Notes under the pieces: model-generated
Database searches by the model: none
The model's input: only the letters and a program-made list of their open reading frames with translations
What the model was told of the DNA's origin: nothing
From: Opitutales bacterium
GTDB taxonomy: Bacteria > Verrucomicrobiota > Verrucomicrobiia > Opitutales > Oceanipulchritudinaceae
Direction: 5' to 3'
Length of the DNA: 14,019 bases
Assembly (NCBI GenBank): GCA_007123395.1
Contig: SKLD01000283.1
Span: 1-14,019 of the forward strand
Position numbers and translations under genes: made by a program
Shown here: positions 6,872 through 14,019 of the stretch, in pieces
How the letters are laid out: every line of letters starts with the position of its first letter
Position numbering within the stretch: the first letter of the stretch is position 1

Positions 6872-9800
6872 ATGAAAACGAGTCTTCGTCTCCTCTCCGC
6901 GGTTGGTGCGACCGCGTACCGGAAAATCGCCGTGCGTTCTTTCCCGCGGCGCAAACGAGCGGGCCTTCGCGGGTCGGCGAGGGCCGCGCTCCTCATGGGA
7001 TCGGTGTTTTTCGCGGGGCTTCTTCCGGCGGGCGCGCACGGTTCCTCCCTTCTCGCCATGGAGCAGCCGTTCGATGGTCTCGCTGTTTCCATCGCGATGG
7101 AAACGGCGACGCTCGGCGGGGTGAATGTCGAGGACGACTGGTTTTTCGACGCGGAGGCGGGTGATGAGCTAAGCGTGCGGGTGGAGGGTGAATCCGCCAC
7201 CGCGCGCATGTACCTGCGTCTCCGTGACACGGCGGGCCAGACTCTCCTCACGGTGAACGGCGCGGCGGGGGCACCGGCGGAAATCCGCAACCACGTTTTT
7301 GAGGTTCCCGGCACCTACCATGTGCGGGTGTTCAGCCCGGACGAGGCCGTCGCGTATGGTTTGCGGGTTATCCGCAACCGGGCCCCCCTCGATCTCGAGG
7401 TGGAGCCCAACGACACCCTTGCAACAGCGACCCGCCTCCTTTCCCCCGTCGCCGTGGCGGGCGGCTACCGGCTGCGCGCGGTGGGCGCACTCGACCGTGG
7501 GGACACCGAAGGCGATCTATACGCCCTTGGTTTTTTATCAACGGGCGACACCGTCAATCCTTCGCTCGGGCTCGAAGGCTCCGGTTCGCTTTCATCCGGC
7601 GATTTGGTCGTGCGGATGCTCGACGGCACCGGCGCGCCCGTCGCCGATTTTGACGGAGAAGGCGCGGAGAGCCACGCCATTGCGGACGCCGGAGAATACT
7701 TTCTCCAAGTCACCCACGCCAACGCGGCGGGCGGCGCGCTGGAATTCGGCGGGGAAACGGATGTTGTGATGCTTCCGCACACGGTGCTGGACGGACAGGA
7801 GAATGTCACCGTGCAGTTCTGGTGGCGGACGGTGGTCGGGGGCGAGCAAGCGGTTATCAGCGGTGCGAACGCCGGGAACGATAACGCGTTTTTGATTTTT
7901 TACAGAAATTCCCGCCTTGAACTCTTCAGTGGCGCATCTTCCGGAAACAATGTGATATGGAACACCGGTTCGCTCTCGGATGGAAGGTGGCGGCATTTCA
8001 CCTTTGTACGGAACGGCACGGAAAACGTCGCCGAACTCTTCATCAACGGAGTCTCACAGGGAACCCGGTCGATGAGTATGCCGGTTCTGGACATTGGCGA
8101 GGGCGGACTTATGCTGGGCCAAGAGCAGGATACCCTTGGCGGCGGCCTTGACCCGAATCAGGTGCTCCTTGGCACATTGGACGAGTTCCGCATCTGGCAC
8201 CGTGTTCTGAGCGCGGAAGAAATCGCCGCGAATTTCACCATACACATCGAAGGGTCCGCCGAAGGCCTCGGGGCATGGTGGCGGTTTGACGAAGCGGCGG
8301 GTAACGACGTGGTGGACAGCGGGCCGTGGAACTACACGGGAACCCTTGGACGGGTGGACCTCACCGCGCCCACGCGCGTGGCGTCCTATGCGCCGGTGGA
8401 TTTTCCGGGCGGGCTGGACGCCATTTACCTGCTCGATGTGTTTGTCGGTGACACGCTTCCCCCCGCCGTGACGGGAACAACTCTTGCCGCCGCGGCGGAC
8501 GCGCCGGAAGTTTTGGTGCGCGAAGTGGAAATTTCGTTTTCGGAAGAGCTTGATGTGGCGCGTGCCAATACGGTTGCAAATTACGAGCTGCGTTGGGCGG
8601 GAGAGGACGGGATTTTCGGCACGGCGGACGATATACTCTATCCGCTTGCGGTGGAGCCGTATGCGGGCGGTTTGGCCGTCTCCCTGCGCCTCACCGACAG
8701 CGCGCTCCTGCCGGGTGAGAACCGTCTCACGGTGACGACGAATCTGACGGACCGGGCGGGCCAGCCGTTGGCCGCCGCTTACACGGAGACGGTGAACATT
8801 GAAGCACTGGGTCTTTTCACGCAGGCGCGGCCGGGCAATGATGGTCCCGCCGCCGCCGTTCCGCTCGTTTACGACGCGCCCGGAGGGTTCAACGGTTCCT
8901 TCGCGTGGGTGCCGGAGGCGCTTGAGGCGACCGGCGCCGTGCGCGCACGAGCCGCCAACGTGCGCGGCGGTGCCCTGCCGGACCTCGCCGTGCTCAACCG
9001 GGCAGGGGCGGAGCTGCTTGTCTTCCCGAACGCGGGCGACGGCTCCTTTGGCGCGCCATCGGTCTATTCCACGGAGAGCAATCCGATCGACCTCGCCGTA
9101 GTCGACCTCGCGGGCAACGGGCGTGACGATATCATCGTAAGCAATGCGAACAGCCACACGATTTCCGTTTTCCGGAGCGGCGCGGACGGGAGCCTGACGA
9201 TGGAAGTCCTTTCCACGCCCGGGAACGATCCGTATGGCATTGCCGTGGCCGATCTCGACGGCGACGGCCGTCCCGATCTCGCGGTCGCTTTGCGCGGGCC
9301 CAACGGTTTCGCCGTGTTCCTCAACGACGGGGAGGGCGGTTTTGAGGACGCGGTCTTCGTTCCGTCGCCCGCCGGTCGCTCCAATCCGGAGGGGATCGCC
9401 GCCGCCGATCTCGATGGCGATGGCTTTATGGATGTCGTCCTCGCGCACCGCGGAAGCAACGACTTGACCGTTTTCTGGGGCTCCGCCGGGACCTTCGCGG
9501 CGGAAGGCACGGCGGATTACAGTGAAACAACCGTGCTGGACGGGTTCTCCAATCCGCTTGACGTGGGGGCGGGCGATTTGACCGGCGACGGAACCGTCGA
9601 TCTCGTCGCGATTTCCTCGGGCTGGTCGAACAACATCTCTTTTTGGCCGAATCTTGGCGGGCGCGATTTCGGGGAGCGCCGCGATGTGGCGGCGTTTCGT
9701 TCCAACGGTACCGGACTCGGCCTGCGGGTCGTTGATTTGCGGGGCGACGGTGTTCCCGCTGTCCTCGCCGTGCGCACGAGCGGGGCGACGGTTGTCTTTG

Positions 9801-12800
9801 GCGGCGAGGCGTTTCCCGCCTACCTGCAATACAGCGGCGACGGGCAGCCCATGTCGGGCGAGGTGGCGGACTTCTCGGGTGACGGCGTGCCGGACTTCGC
9901 CGTTGCCAAATCAACGGGCGACCGCGTGGATATCCACAGGGGAGAGCGCATGAAGCCCCTCGTCGAGAGCCCGCTCGCCAGTGATGTGCGTCATGGTTTC
10001 GCGCGCGGCGCGCTCGAACATGTGGATGACGAGGAATGGTGGACCTTCGAGGGGCGCCGTGGGGACCGCTTGGTCTTCACAACGGAAACCCCGGCGGCGA
10101 GTTCGAGCGGTTTGCGTTACCGGATTTACGCTCCGGATGGAGACCGGCTCCGCAACAGCACGGCAAGCTCGAACGGCGTGCTGCATGAGACCTACACGGA
10201 TCTACCCAACGACGGCACTTATTACGTCCAAGTGCTCCGCAATTGGAATTATTTCGGTGAATACCGTTTCCATGTGATGCTCGCTCCCGCACCATGGGTC
10301 GCCGAGCGCGAAAGCAACAACAACACCGGTCAAGCGCAGGTGCTCCCTCTGGAAATCGTCTCTCCGGGAACCCGCTCCGCCTCCGTGGCGGGGAAGATCC
10401 TCGACGCCGATCCGGCGGATTTCTTTGCCCTCGGCCTCCTTGTCCCCGGCGTGGAAATCCAATTGGACCTCGATTTGCCGTTTTTCACGGATGAATTCGA
10501 GCCCGTTCTCGCCATCCACCGGGCCGACGGCGGTCTCGTCGTGGAGGAAAGCCCCGGCGTCCTTTCGCTCACCCACACCGTCGCCGACGGTGCCGGCGAC
10601 AATTACTACGCCGTCGTCACCGGAGGGGTGAAAAGCCTCACCTCCGCTTACCTCCTGACGCTCAGTCTCATCGACAATGAGGCGCCGCTGATCACAGCGG
10701 ATACCCTGCCGGAGCCTGATCCGGCTACCACCGACGCGCTTGTACACCGCTTCACACTGACGGTGAACAAGGATCTCGATCCGGAGACCGTGAACACGCC
10801 GGAGGCGTGGGAGTTGCGCTCGGCCGGGCCGGACGGGGAGTTTGGCACGGACGATGACGAACTCTATACCGTTCTGCCGTGGACCGAGTATGCGGGCGGT
10901 AATACCATTTCACTCTATGTCAGCGACGGTCCCCCGCAGCCCGGCGCCTACCGCTTCACCGTCTTCACATCCATCCTCGATCTCTTTGGCAACGCTCTTG
11001 CGACACCGTATGTCCGCACATTCACGGTGGAGCCGTTCGGCGATTACATTGTCGAGGGCCGACACAACGATTCCTTCGGCGGGGCCACGTTCCTCGGTGT
11101 GACGGAAGGCGATTTCAGCGGCAGCTACAACCCGGACGCCGAGTTGCTCCCGGTGGAGGGGACACCGTGGCGGGTGCGCACGGCTGATTTCGATGGCGAC
11201 GGCAACGTGGATTTGGCCGTCCTTCTACGACCGCAGAATCAGCTCGCCATTTATTTCGGTGACGGTTCCGGCGGCTTCGCCGCACCCGTGTATCTCGACA
11301 CCGGTGCCAACCCGTGGGATCTGCAAGTGGCGGATCTCGACGGAAGCGGGCTCCCCGATCTGGTTGTCTCCAACCGCAACGACCACACCGTTTCGGTCTT
11401 TTTGACGGTTGTCGGGCGCGCCTTCAGCGACGCGACGTATGGGCTTCCTTCCGGCGCGACTCCCTGCGAAATCGTTCTCGCGGATCTCACGGGCGCGAAC
11501 GGCTTGGATATTGCCGTCGCCCTGCGCGGGCCGAACGCTTTTGCCGTCCTCCCCAACGACGGCAACGGGATCATGCGCGAGGCCATCATCACGAATCTCC
11601 CCGAAGGAGAGAGCAACCCCGAGGCCATCACGGCGGCGGACTTCGATGGCGACGGGTTTATTGACATCGCCGTGGGAGCCACGGGCTCGGGCAACGTGTC
11701 CGTGTTTTGGAATCACGTCGGTGCGTTCGCGCTAGAGGGTGTCGTTGATTGGCAGGGTGTGGAGACCCACGCGTTGATCGGCGGTGTCTCTTCCATTGAG
11801 GCGATCGACCTCGATGGCGACGATGTTCCAGACATCCTTGGGGGTTCCTCAAACTGGAGCGGGTCGGCGGCGTATTTGCTGTCCGGTGGCGACCGGTCTT
11901 TCGCCGAGGCCGCTTTCATCGATCTTCCCGGCAACAGTTACGTGCGGGAGGTGCGTGCCCAAGCCGCCGATTCCACGGGACTGGGCGGAGCGCTGATCGC
12001 GCGGGACGCGCATGGCGTCGTCGACTTCAACCCTCTTCCGGGCGGGCAGCTCACTTATGGAGGTTCGTGGATCAGCTCAATGGCGGCGGGCGATCTGACG
12101 GGCGACGGGATCCCCGATCTGATTCTCGCGAACCGAAACAATAACAGGCTCGAGTTTTACCGTGGCGAAGCGCGCACGCAGTGGGCTGAAGATCCTGTTA
12201 CGACGGGCGTGCGCCACATTTTCGGCCGGGGGCAGTTGGCCACGACAAGCGAGGTCGACTCCTTCAAATTCCATGGTGAACGGGGGGAGCGCATCCTCAT
12301 CGCGGGGCAGCCGCGCGTTGCCGTTGGCGGAAGCGGCCTGCGGTGGCGGCTCTTCTCGCCCTCCGGGCAACAGCTTCTCAATTACACCGGCGCATCCAAT
12401 GGCGACGCACAGAGTGCGCCCTTTATTCTGCCGACGACCGGAACCTATTTCCTTTCTGTGGGCACGCACTGGAATTACCTCGATGAGTACCAGTTCCGCG
12501 TGAGCCTCGCGCCTCCGCCATGGCAAGCGGAGCGCGAAAGCAACAATACCCTTGCGCAAGGAAACAACAACCCGCTCGAGTTCATCGTCGAGCCGGGTGT
12601 GGGACCGCGCGCGCACGTTTTCGGCGGACTCCTCCGCAACGACGCCATCGACTATTTCTCCGCAGGTAATCTCACGGCCGGTGTCGATCTGGATTTCGAC
12701 GTGGCTCTGCCCGGTTTCAACACGGCGGATCTGGTGGTCCAGGTACACAGCGCCGAAGACGGGCTTCTCGCGTCCTTCGACATAGAAAGCAACGTGCAAA

Positions 12801-14019
12801 GTTTCACCTACGAGGTGGAGCAAAGCGGGCTTCATTACGTGGCGATCACGGGTGAACCGCGCGGACTGGAAGCCTTTTATACGGTAGTCGTTACGGCGGT
12901 GGACAACGTTCCCCCCGAAATCGTGGCGACGACGCTGCCGGATGAGGGTGTCGTGACAACCGAGGTGTTCGACCGCTTCACGTTGACGTTCTCCGAGGAA
13001 ATGGACGCCGCGACGGTTAACGAACTCGGTAACTATTCACTGGTTTCCGCCGGTCCCGACGGCGCATTTGGCACGGCGGATGACGAAGTCTATACGCTAG
13101 CGCTGCGGAGCGACTACACGGCCGGTGTGGAAGCCTCCTATTGGGTGACGGACGGGCCGCTGCAACCGGGGCTGTATCGATTCCGTGCCGAGGCCGCGCT
13201 CAGCGACCTTGCCGGAAACACAATGACGGAGGCATTTGTGCGCGAATTTGAGATCGCCAACATTGAAGGTTACGTCCTTGAAGGCCGCGACAACTTTGAG
13301 GCGGCCGGGGCAACGGCGCTCGGGCAAACCCTGCCGACCGTCTTTGACCGCTCATTCTTCGGCGTGCCGGAATCCTTCGATCTCGGGTATATCGCCAATC
13401 GCGTGCATGTGGACGATTTCACCGGTAACGGTTTGGCCGATGTTCTCACTTTCAATCGTGGTGCCGCCGAGTTGCGGCTTCTGCCGGGCGACGGGTCCGG
13501 TGACTTCGGTGTGCCGGTCACTTTGTTCACCAGTTCCAATGGATGGGACGCGCAGGTCGCCGATTTGAATGGCAACGGGTTGCCGGACATCGCCCTTTCC
13601 GACCGCGACGCGGGCGCTGTCCGCGTTTTTCTCAATGAAGGCGGCGGTTCCTTCGCGCAGACGGAATTCTCCGGGCTGCAGGATCCCTACGGCATTGCCA
13701 TCGCGGATTTGAACGGCGATGGTAACGACGACATCCTCGCCGCCTTGCGGGGCAGCGACGGCGTGGTGATTCTTCGGAACAACGGCGACGGAACATTCGC
13801 GCCGCAAGTTCTCGACGGCGTCGTCCCGGAAAATGCCCGGCCTGAGTCGGTCGGGGTGGGCGACTTCAACGGGGACGGCCAAATGGACATCGTTCTCGGA
13901 TTGAACAATCTTACGGATATAGCCGTACTTTACGGAACGGGAGCGGACAGCTACTCGCCCGCCGTTCTTTTCGAGGTCGGATTCAACGGCATGGACAGTA
14001 TCGCCGTGGCGGACATCAA
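6872..14019 (+). CDS. Giant secreted multidomain PPC / LamG / SbsA-Ig / FG-GAP propeller protein, 3' end missing
   Basis: An open frame of at least 2382 codons without a stop, running off the right edge. I checked the start region and then in-frame landmarks up to the end, and found no frameshift. An N-terminal signal sequence has a long basic region (residues 1-37, many Arg/Lys) and a hydrophobic core (about 38-54) ending PAGAHG, so the product is exported. Approximate domains: PPC-like A 67-167; PPC B from 173, split by LamG 289-513; SbsA-type Ig 530-645; FG-GAP propeller 686-1027; then A 1030-1142, B 1145-1268, Ig 1271-1388, propeller 1430-1770; then A 1772-1884, B 1887-2010, Ig 2013-2130, propeller from 2172. 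These folds typically bind calcium, glycans or proteins on the cell surface. No enzyme motif is seen. ATG 6872 has no Shine-Dalgarno; M42 is a less likely start because it would leave no basic region. A C-terminal anchor or sorting signal would lie outside the window. Confidence 0.93.
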   Translation, partial: MKTSLRLLSAVGATAYRKIAVRSFPRRKRAGLRGSARAALLMGSVFFAGLLPAGAHGSSLLAMEQPFDGLAVSIAMETATLGGVNVEDDWFFDAEAGDELSVRVEGESATARMYLRLRDTAGQTLLTVNGAAGAPAEIRNHVFEVPGTYHVRVFSPDEAVAYGLRVIRNRAPLDLEVEPNDTLATATRLLSPVAVAGGYRLRAVGALDRGDTEGDLYALGFLSTGDTVNPSLGLEGSGSLSSGDLVVRMLDGTGAPVADFDGEGAESHAIADAGEYFLQVTHANAAGGALEFGGETDVVMLPHTVLDGQENVTVQFWWRTVVGGEQAVISGANAGNDNAFLIFYRNSRLELFSGASSGNNVIWNTGSLSDGRWRHFTFVRNGTENVAELFINGVSQGTRSMSMPVLDIGEGGLMLGQEQDTLGGGLDPNQVLLGTLDEFRIWHRVLSAEEIAANFTIHIEGSAEGLGAWWRFDEAAGNDVVDSGPWNYTGTLGRVDLTAPTRVASYAPVDFPGGLDAIYLLDVFVGDTLPPAVTGTTLAAAADAPEVLVREVEISFSEELDVARANTVANYELRWAGEDGIFGTADDILYPLAVEPYAGGLAVSLRLTDSALLPGENRLTVTTNLTDRAGQPLAAAYTETVNIEALGLFTQARPGNDGPAAAVPLVYDAPGGFNGSFAWVPEALEATGAVRARAANVRGGALPDLAVLNRAGAELLVFPNAGDGSFGAPSVYSTESNPIDLAVVDLAGNGRDDIIVSNANSHTISVFRSGADGSLTMEVLSTPGNDPYGIAVADLDGDGRPDLAVALRGPNGFAVFLNDGEGGFEDAVFVPSPAGRSNPEGIAAADLDGDGFMDVVLAHRGSNDLTVFWGSAGTFAAEGTADYSETTVLDGFSNPLDVGAGDLTGDGTVDLVAISSGWSNNISFWPNLGGRDFGERRDVAAFRSNGTGLGLRVVDLRGDGVPAVLAVRTSGATVVFGGEAFPAYLQYSGDGQPMSGEVADFSGDGVPDFAVAKSTGDRVDIHRGERMKPLVESPLASDVRHGFARGALEHVDDEEWWTFEGRRGDRLVFTTETPAASSSGLRYRIYAPDGDRLRNSTASSNGVLHETYTDLPNDGTYYVQVLRNWNYFGEYRFHVMLAPAPWVAERESNNNTGQAQVLPLEIVSPGTRSASVAGKILDADPADFFALGLLVPGVEIQLDLDLPFFTDEFEPVLAIHRADGGLVVEESPGVLSLTHTVADGAGDNYYAVVTGGVKSLTSAYLLTLSLIDNEAPLITADTLPEPDPATTDALVHRFTLTVNKDLDPETVNTPEAWELRSAGPDGEFGTDDDELYTVLPWTEYAGGNTISLYVSDGPPQPGAYRFTVFTSILDLFGNALATPYVRTFTVEPFGDYIVEGRHNDSFGGATFLGVTEGDFSGSYNPDAELLPVEGTPWRVRTADFDGDGNVDLAVLLRPQNQLAIYFGDGSGGFAAPVYLDTGANPWDLQVADLDGSGLPDLVVSNRNDHTVSVFLTVVGRAFSDATYGLPSGATPCEIVLADLTGANGLDIAVALRGPNAFAVLPNDGNGIMREAIITNLPEGESNPEAITAADFDGDGFIDIAVGATGSGNVSVFWNHVGAFALEGVVDWQGVETHALIGGVSSIEAIDLDGDDVPDILGGSSNWSGSAAYLLSGGDRSFAEAAFIDLPGNSYVREVRAQAADSTGLGGALIARDAHGVVDFNPLPGGQLTYGGSWISSMAAGDLTGDGIPDLILANRNNNRLEFYRGEARTQWAEDPVTTGVRHIFGRGQLATTSEVDSFKFHGERGERILIAGQPRVAVGGSGLRWRLFSPSGQQLLNYTGASNGDAQSAPFILPTTGTYFLSVGTHWNYLDEYQFRVSLAPPPWQAERESNNTLAQGNNNPLEFIVEPGVGPRAHVFGGLLRNDAIDYFSAGNLTAGVDLDFDVALPGFNTADLVVQVHSAEDGLLASFDIESNVQSFTYEVEQSGLHYVAITGEPRGLEAFYTVVVTAVDNVPPEIVATTLPDEGVVTTEVFDRFTLTFSEEMDAATVNELGNYSLVSAGPDGAFGTADDEVYTLALRSDYTAGVEASYWVTDGPLQPGLYRFRAEAALSDLAGNTMTEAFVREFEIANIEGYVLEGRDNFEAAGATALGQTLPTVFDRSFFGVPESFDLGYIANRVHVDDFTGNGLADVLTFNRGAAELRLLPGDGSGDFGVPVTLFTSSNGWDAQVADLNGNGLPDIALSDRDAGAVRVFLNEGGGSFAQTEFSGLQDPYGIAIADLNGDGNDDILAALRGSDGVVILRNNGDGTFAPQVLDGVVPENARPESVGVGDFNGDGQMDIVLGLNNLTDIAVLYGTGADSYSPAVLFEVGFNGMDSIAVADI
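7070..9955 (+). repeat. Super-module copy 1 (PPC-A, PPC-B with LamG insert, Ig, 7-blade propeller)
   Basis: The copy begins about 10 residues after the signal sequence with DDWFFDAEAGDELSVRV (PPC-A), then EVEPNDTLATATRLL (PPC-B start, 7397). The Ig domain has AGEDGIFGTADDILY, with its FGT codon at 8615. The propeller has seven FG-GAP-like blades, the clearest being IAVADLDGDGRPDLAVALRG near 9240. From the EVEPND position to the equivalent ERESNN of copy 2 is 2907 nt, 681 nt more than between copies 2 and 3. That excess equals the LamG insert. Confidence 0.85.
7733..8410 (+). other. LamG/concanavalin-like domain inserted in PPC-B of copy 1
   Basis: About 226 residues with the classical LamG-like pattern: ALEFGGETDVVMLP, VTVQFWWRTV, a central DGRWRHFTFVRNG strand, AELFINGVSQGTRS, a GGLMLGQEQDTLGG segment and LLGTLDEFRIWHRVLSAEEI, ending in GAWWRFDEAAGNDVVDSG. 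Such domains usually bind carbohydrate or protein ligands. The insert falls after the PPC strand GEYFLQVTHAN and before GLDAIYLLDVFV. Those two segments match adjacent strands of PPC-B in copies 2 and 3. Confidence 0.85.
9960..12180 (+). repeat. Super-module copy 2 (PPC-A, PPC-B, Ig, 7-blade propeller)
   Basis: PPC-A includes EWWTFEGRRGDRLVF and ends WNYFGEYRFHVMLAP. PPC-B begins ERESNNNTGQAQVL (10304) and ends with strands YYAVVTGG and AYLLTLSLID. The Ig domain has AGPDGEFGTDDDELY, with FGT at 10841, exactly 2226 nt after copy 1. The propeller (about 11159-12178) has seven blades. The fourth is AADFDGDGFIDIAVGATG, and the sixth (AQAADSTGLGGALIA) has lost the calcium-loop aspartates. Confidence 0.85.
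12185..14019 (+). repeat. Super-module copy 3, truncated by the window edge
   Basis: PPC-A includes VDSFKFHGERGERILI and ends WNYLDEYQFRVSLAP. PPC-B begins ERESNNTLAQGN (12530), exactly 2226 nt after copy 2. The Ig domain has AGPDGAFGTADDEVY, with FGT at 13067, again exactly 2226 nt on. Four propeller blades and the start of a fifth are visible, for example IAIADLNGDGNDDILAALRG near 13697. The remainder, and any further copies, lie beyond the edge. Confidence 0.85.

Noticed and set aside
9736..9765. Arg-Gly-Asp (RGD) tripeptide in a propeller blade of copy 1 (DLRGDGVP), suggesting integrin binding
   Set aside because: It arises from an ordinary variant of the DxDGDG calcium loop and is not repeated in the other copies, so it is probably chance.
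8054..9829. 591-codon minus-strand frame inside the giant gene
   Set aside because: The plus strand there encodes recognisable LamG, Ig and FG-GAP domains. The antisense product is low-complexity and has no recognisable fold. It is a by-product of codon bias.
10304..12546. 17-base identical string GAGCGCGAAAGCAACAA at 10304 and 12530 considered as a DNA-level repeat
   Set aside because: It is the coding of the conserved ERESNN segment at the start of PPC-B in two super-modules. Flanking DNA differs, so it reflects protein conservation and not a mobile or recombination repeat.
1..14019. CRISPR arrays, prophage genes, toxin-antitoxin pairs or a defence island
   Set aside because: No short regularly spaced DNA repeats, no nuclease, helicase or Cas motifs, and no phage structural genes were seen. 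The only mobile-type gene is the Y1 transposase at the left edge.

Overview
The window is GC-rich (roughly 60-65% by eye) and reads as one chromosomal segment. It looks like a PVC-group bacterium, most probably Verrucomicrobiota. The grounds are weak or absent Shine-Dalgarno sequences, a REP-type Y1 transposase, an orphan GreA/GreB-like protein, an S10 carboxypeptidase, and a very long secreted protein built from PPC, SbsA-like Ig and FG-GAP domains. The phylum is an inference and was not tested against any database.

Layout: (1) 1-237, minus strand, the 5' part of a Y1/REP-associated transposase that runs off the left edge. (2) 238-412, an AT-rich divergent spacer with a 7-bp inverted repeat and a strong G-quadruplex motif. 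(3) 413-895, a GreA/GreB-like elongation-factor paralogue. (4) 896-1367, a 472-base stretch without a convincing gene. (5) 1368-4092, three co-directional genes: a four-helix membrane protein, truA (tRNA pseudouridine synthase) and a secreted serine carypeptidase of family S10 (serine carboxypeptidase). (6) 4256-6624, an orphan PAS-containing membrane histidine kinase whose stop codon overlaps the GTG start of tdh (L-threonine 3-dehydrogenase). (7) 6625-6871, a terminator-like hairpin and a candidate promoter. (8) 6872 to the right edge, at least 2382 codons of one giant secreted protein with no stop codon.

The giant gene is the outstanding object. After a long basic signal sequence it consists of a repeated super-module: PPC-like domain A, PPC domain B, SbsA-type Ig domain, then an FG-GAP/VCBS beta-propeller. 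Three copies are visible and the third is cut by the edge. Equivalent motifs in consecutive copies lie 2223-2232 nt apart (about 742 codons), and two independent landmarks repeat at exactly 2226 nt. In the first copy a LamG-like domain of about 227 residues is inserted inside PPC domain B, just before its last strand. The two complete propellers each show seven blades.

Functionally, genes 3-6 look like ordinary housekeeping, peptide-degrading and sensory functions. The kinase-tdh overlap suggests translational coupling. The giant protein is probably an extracellular or surface-attached calcium-stabilised adhesion or glycan-binding protein, but its ligand cannot be read from the sequence.
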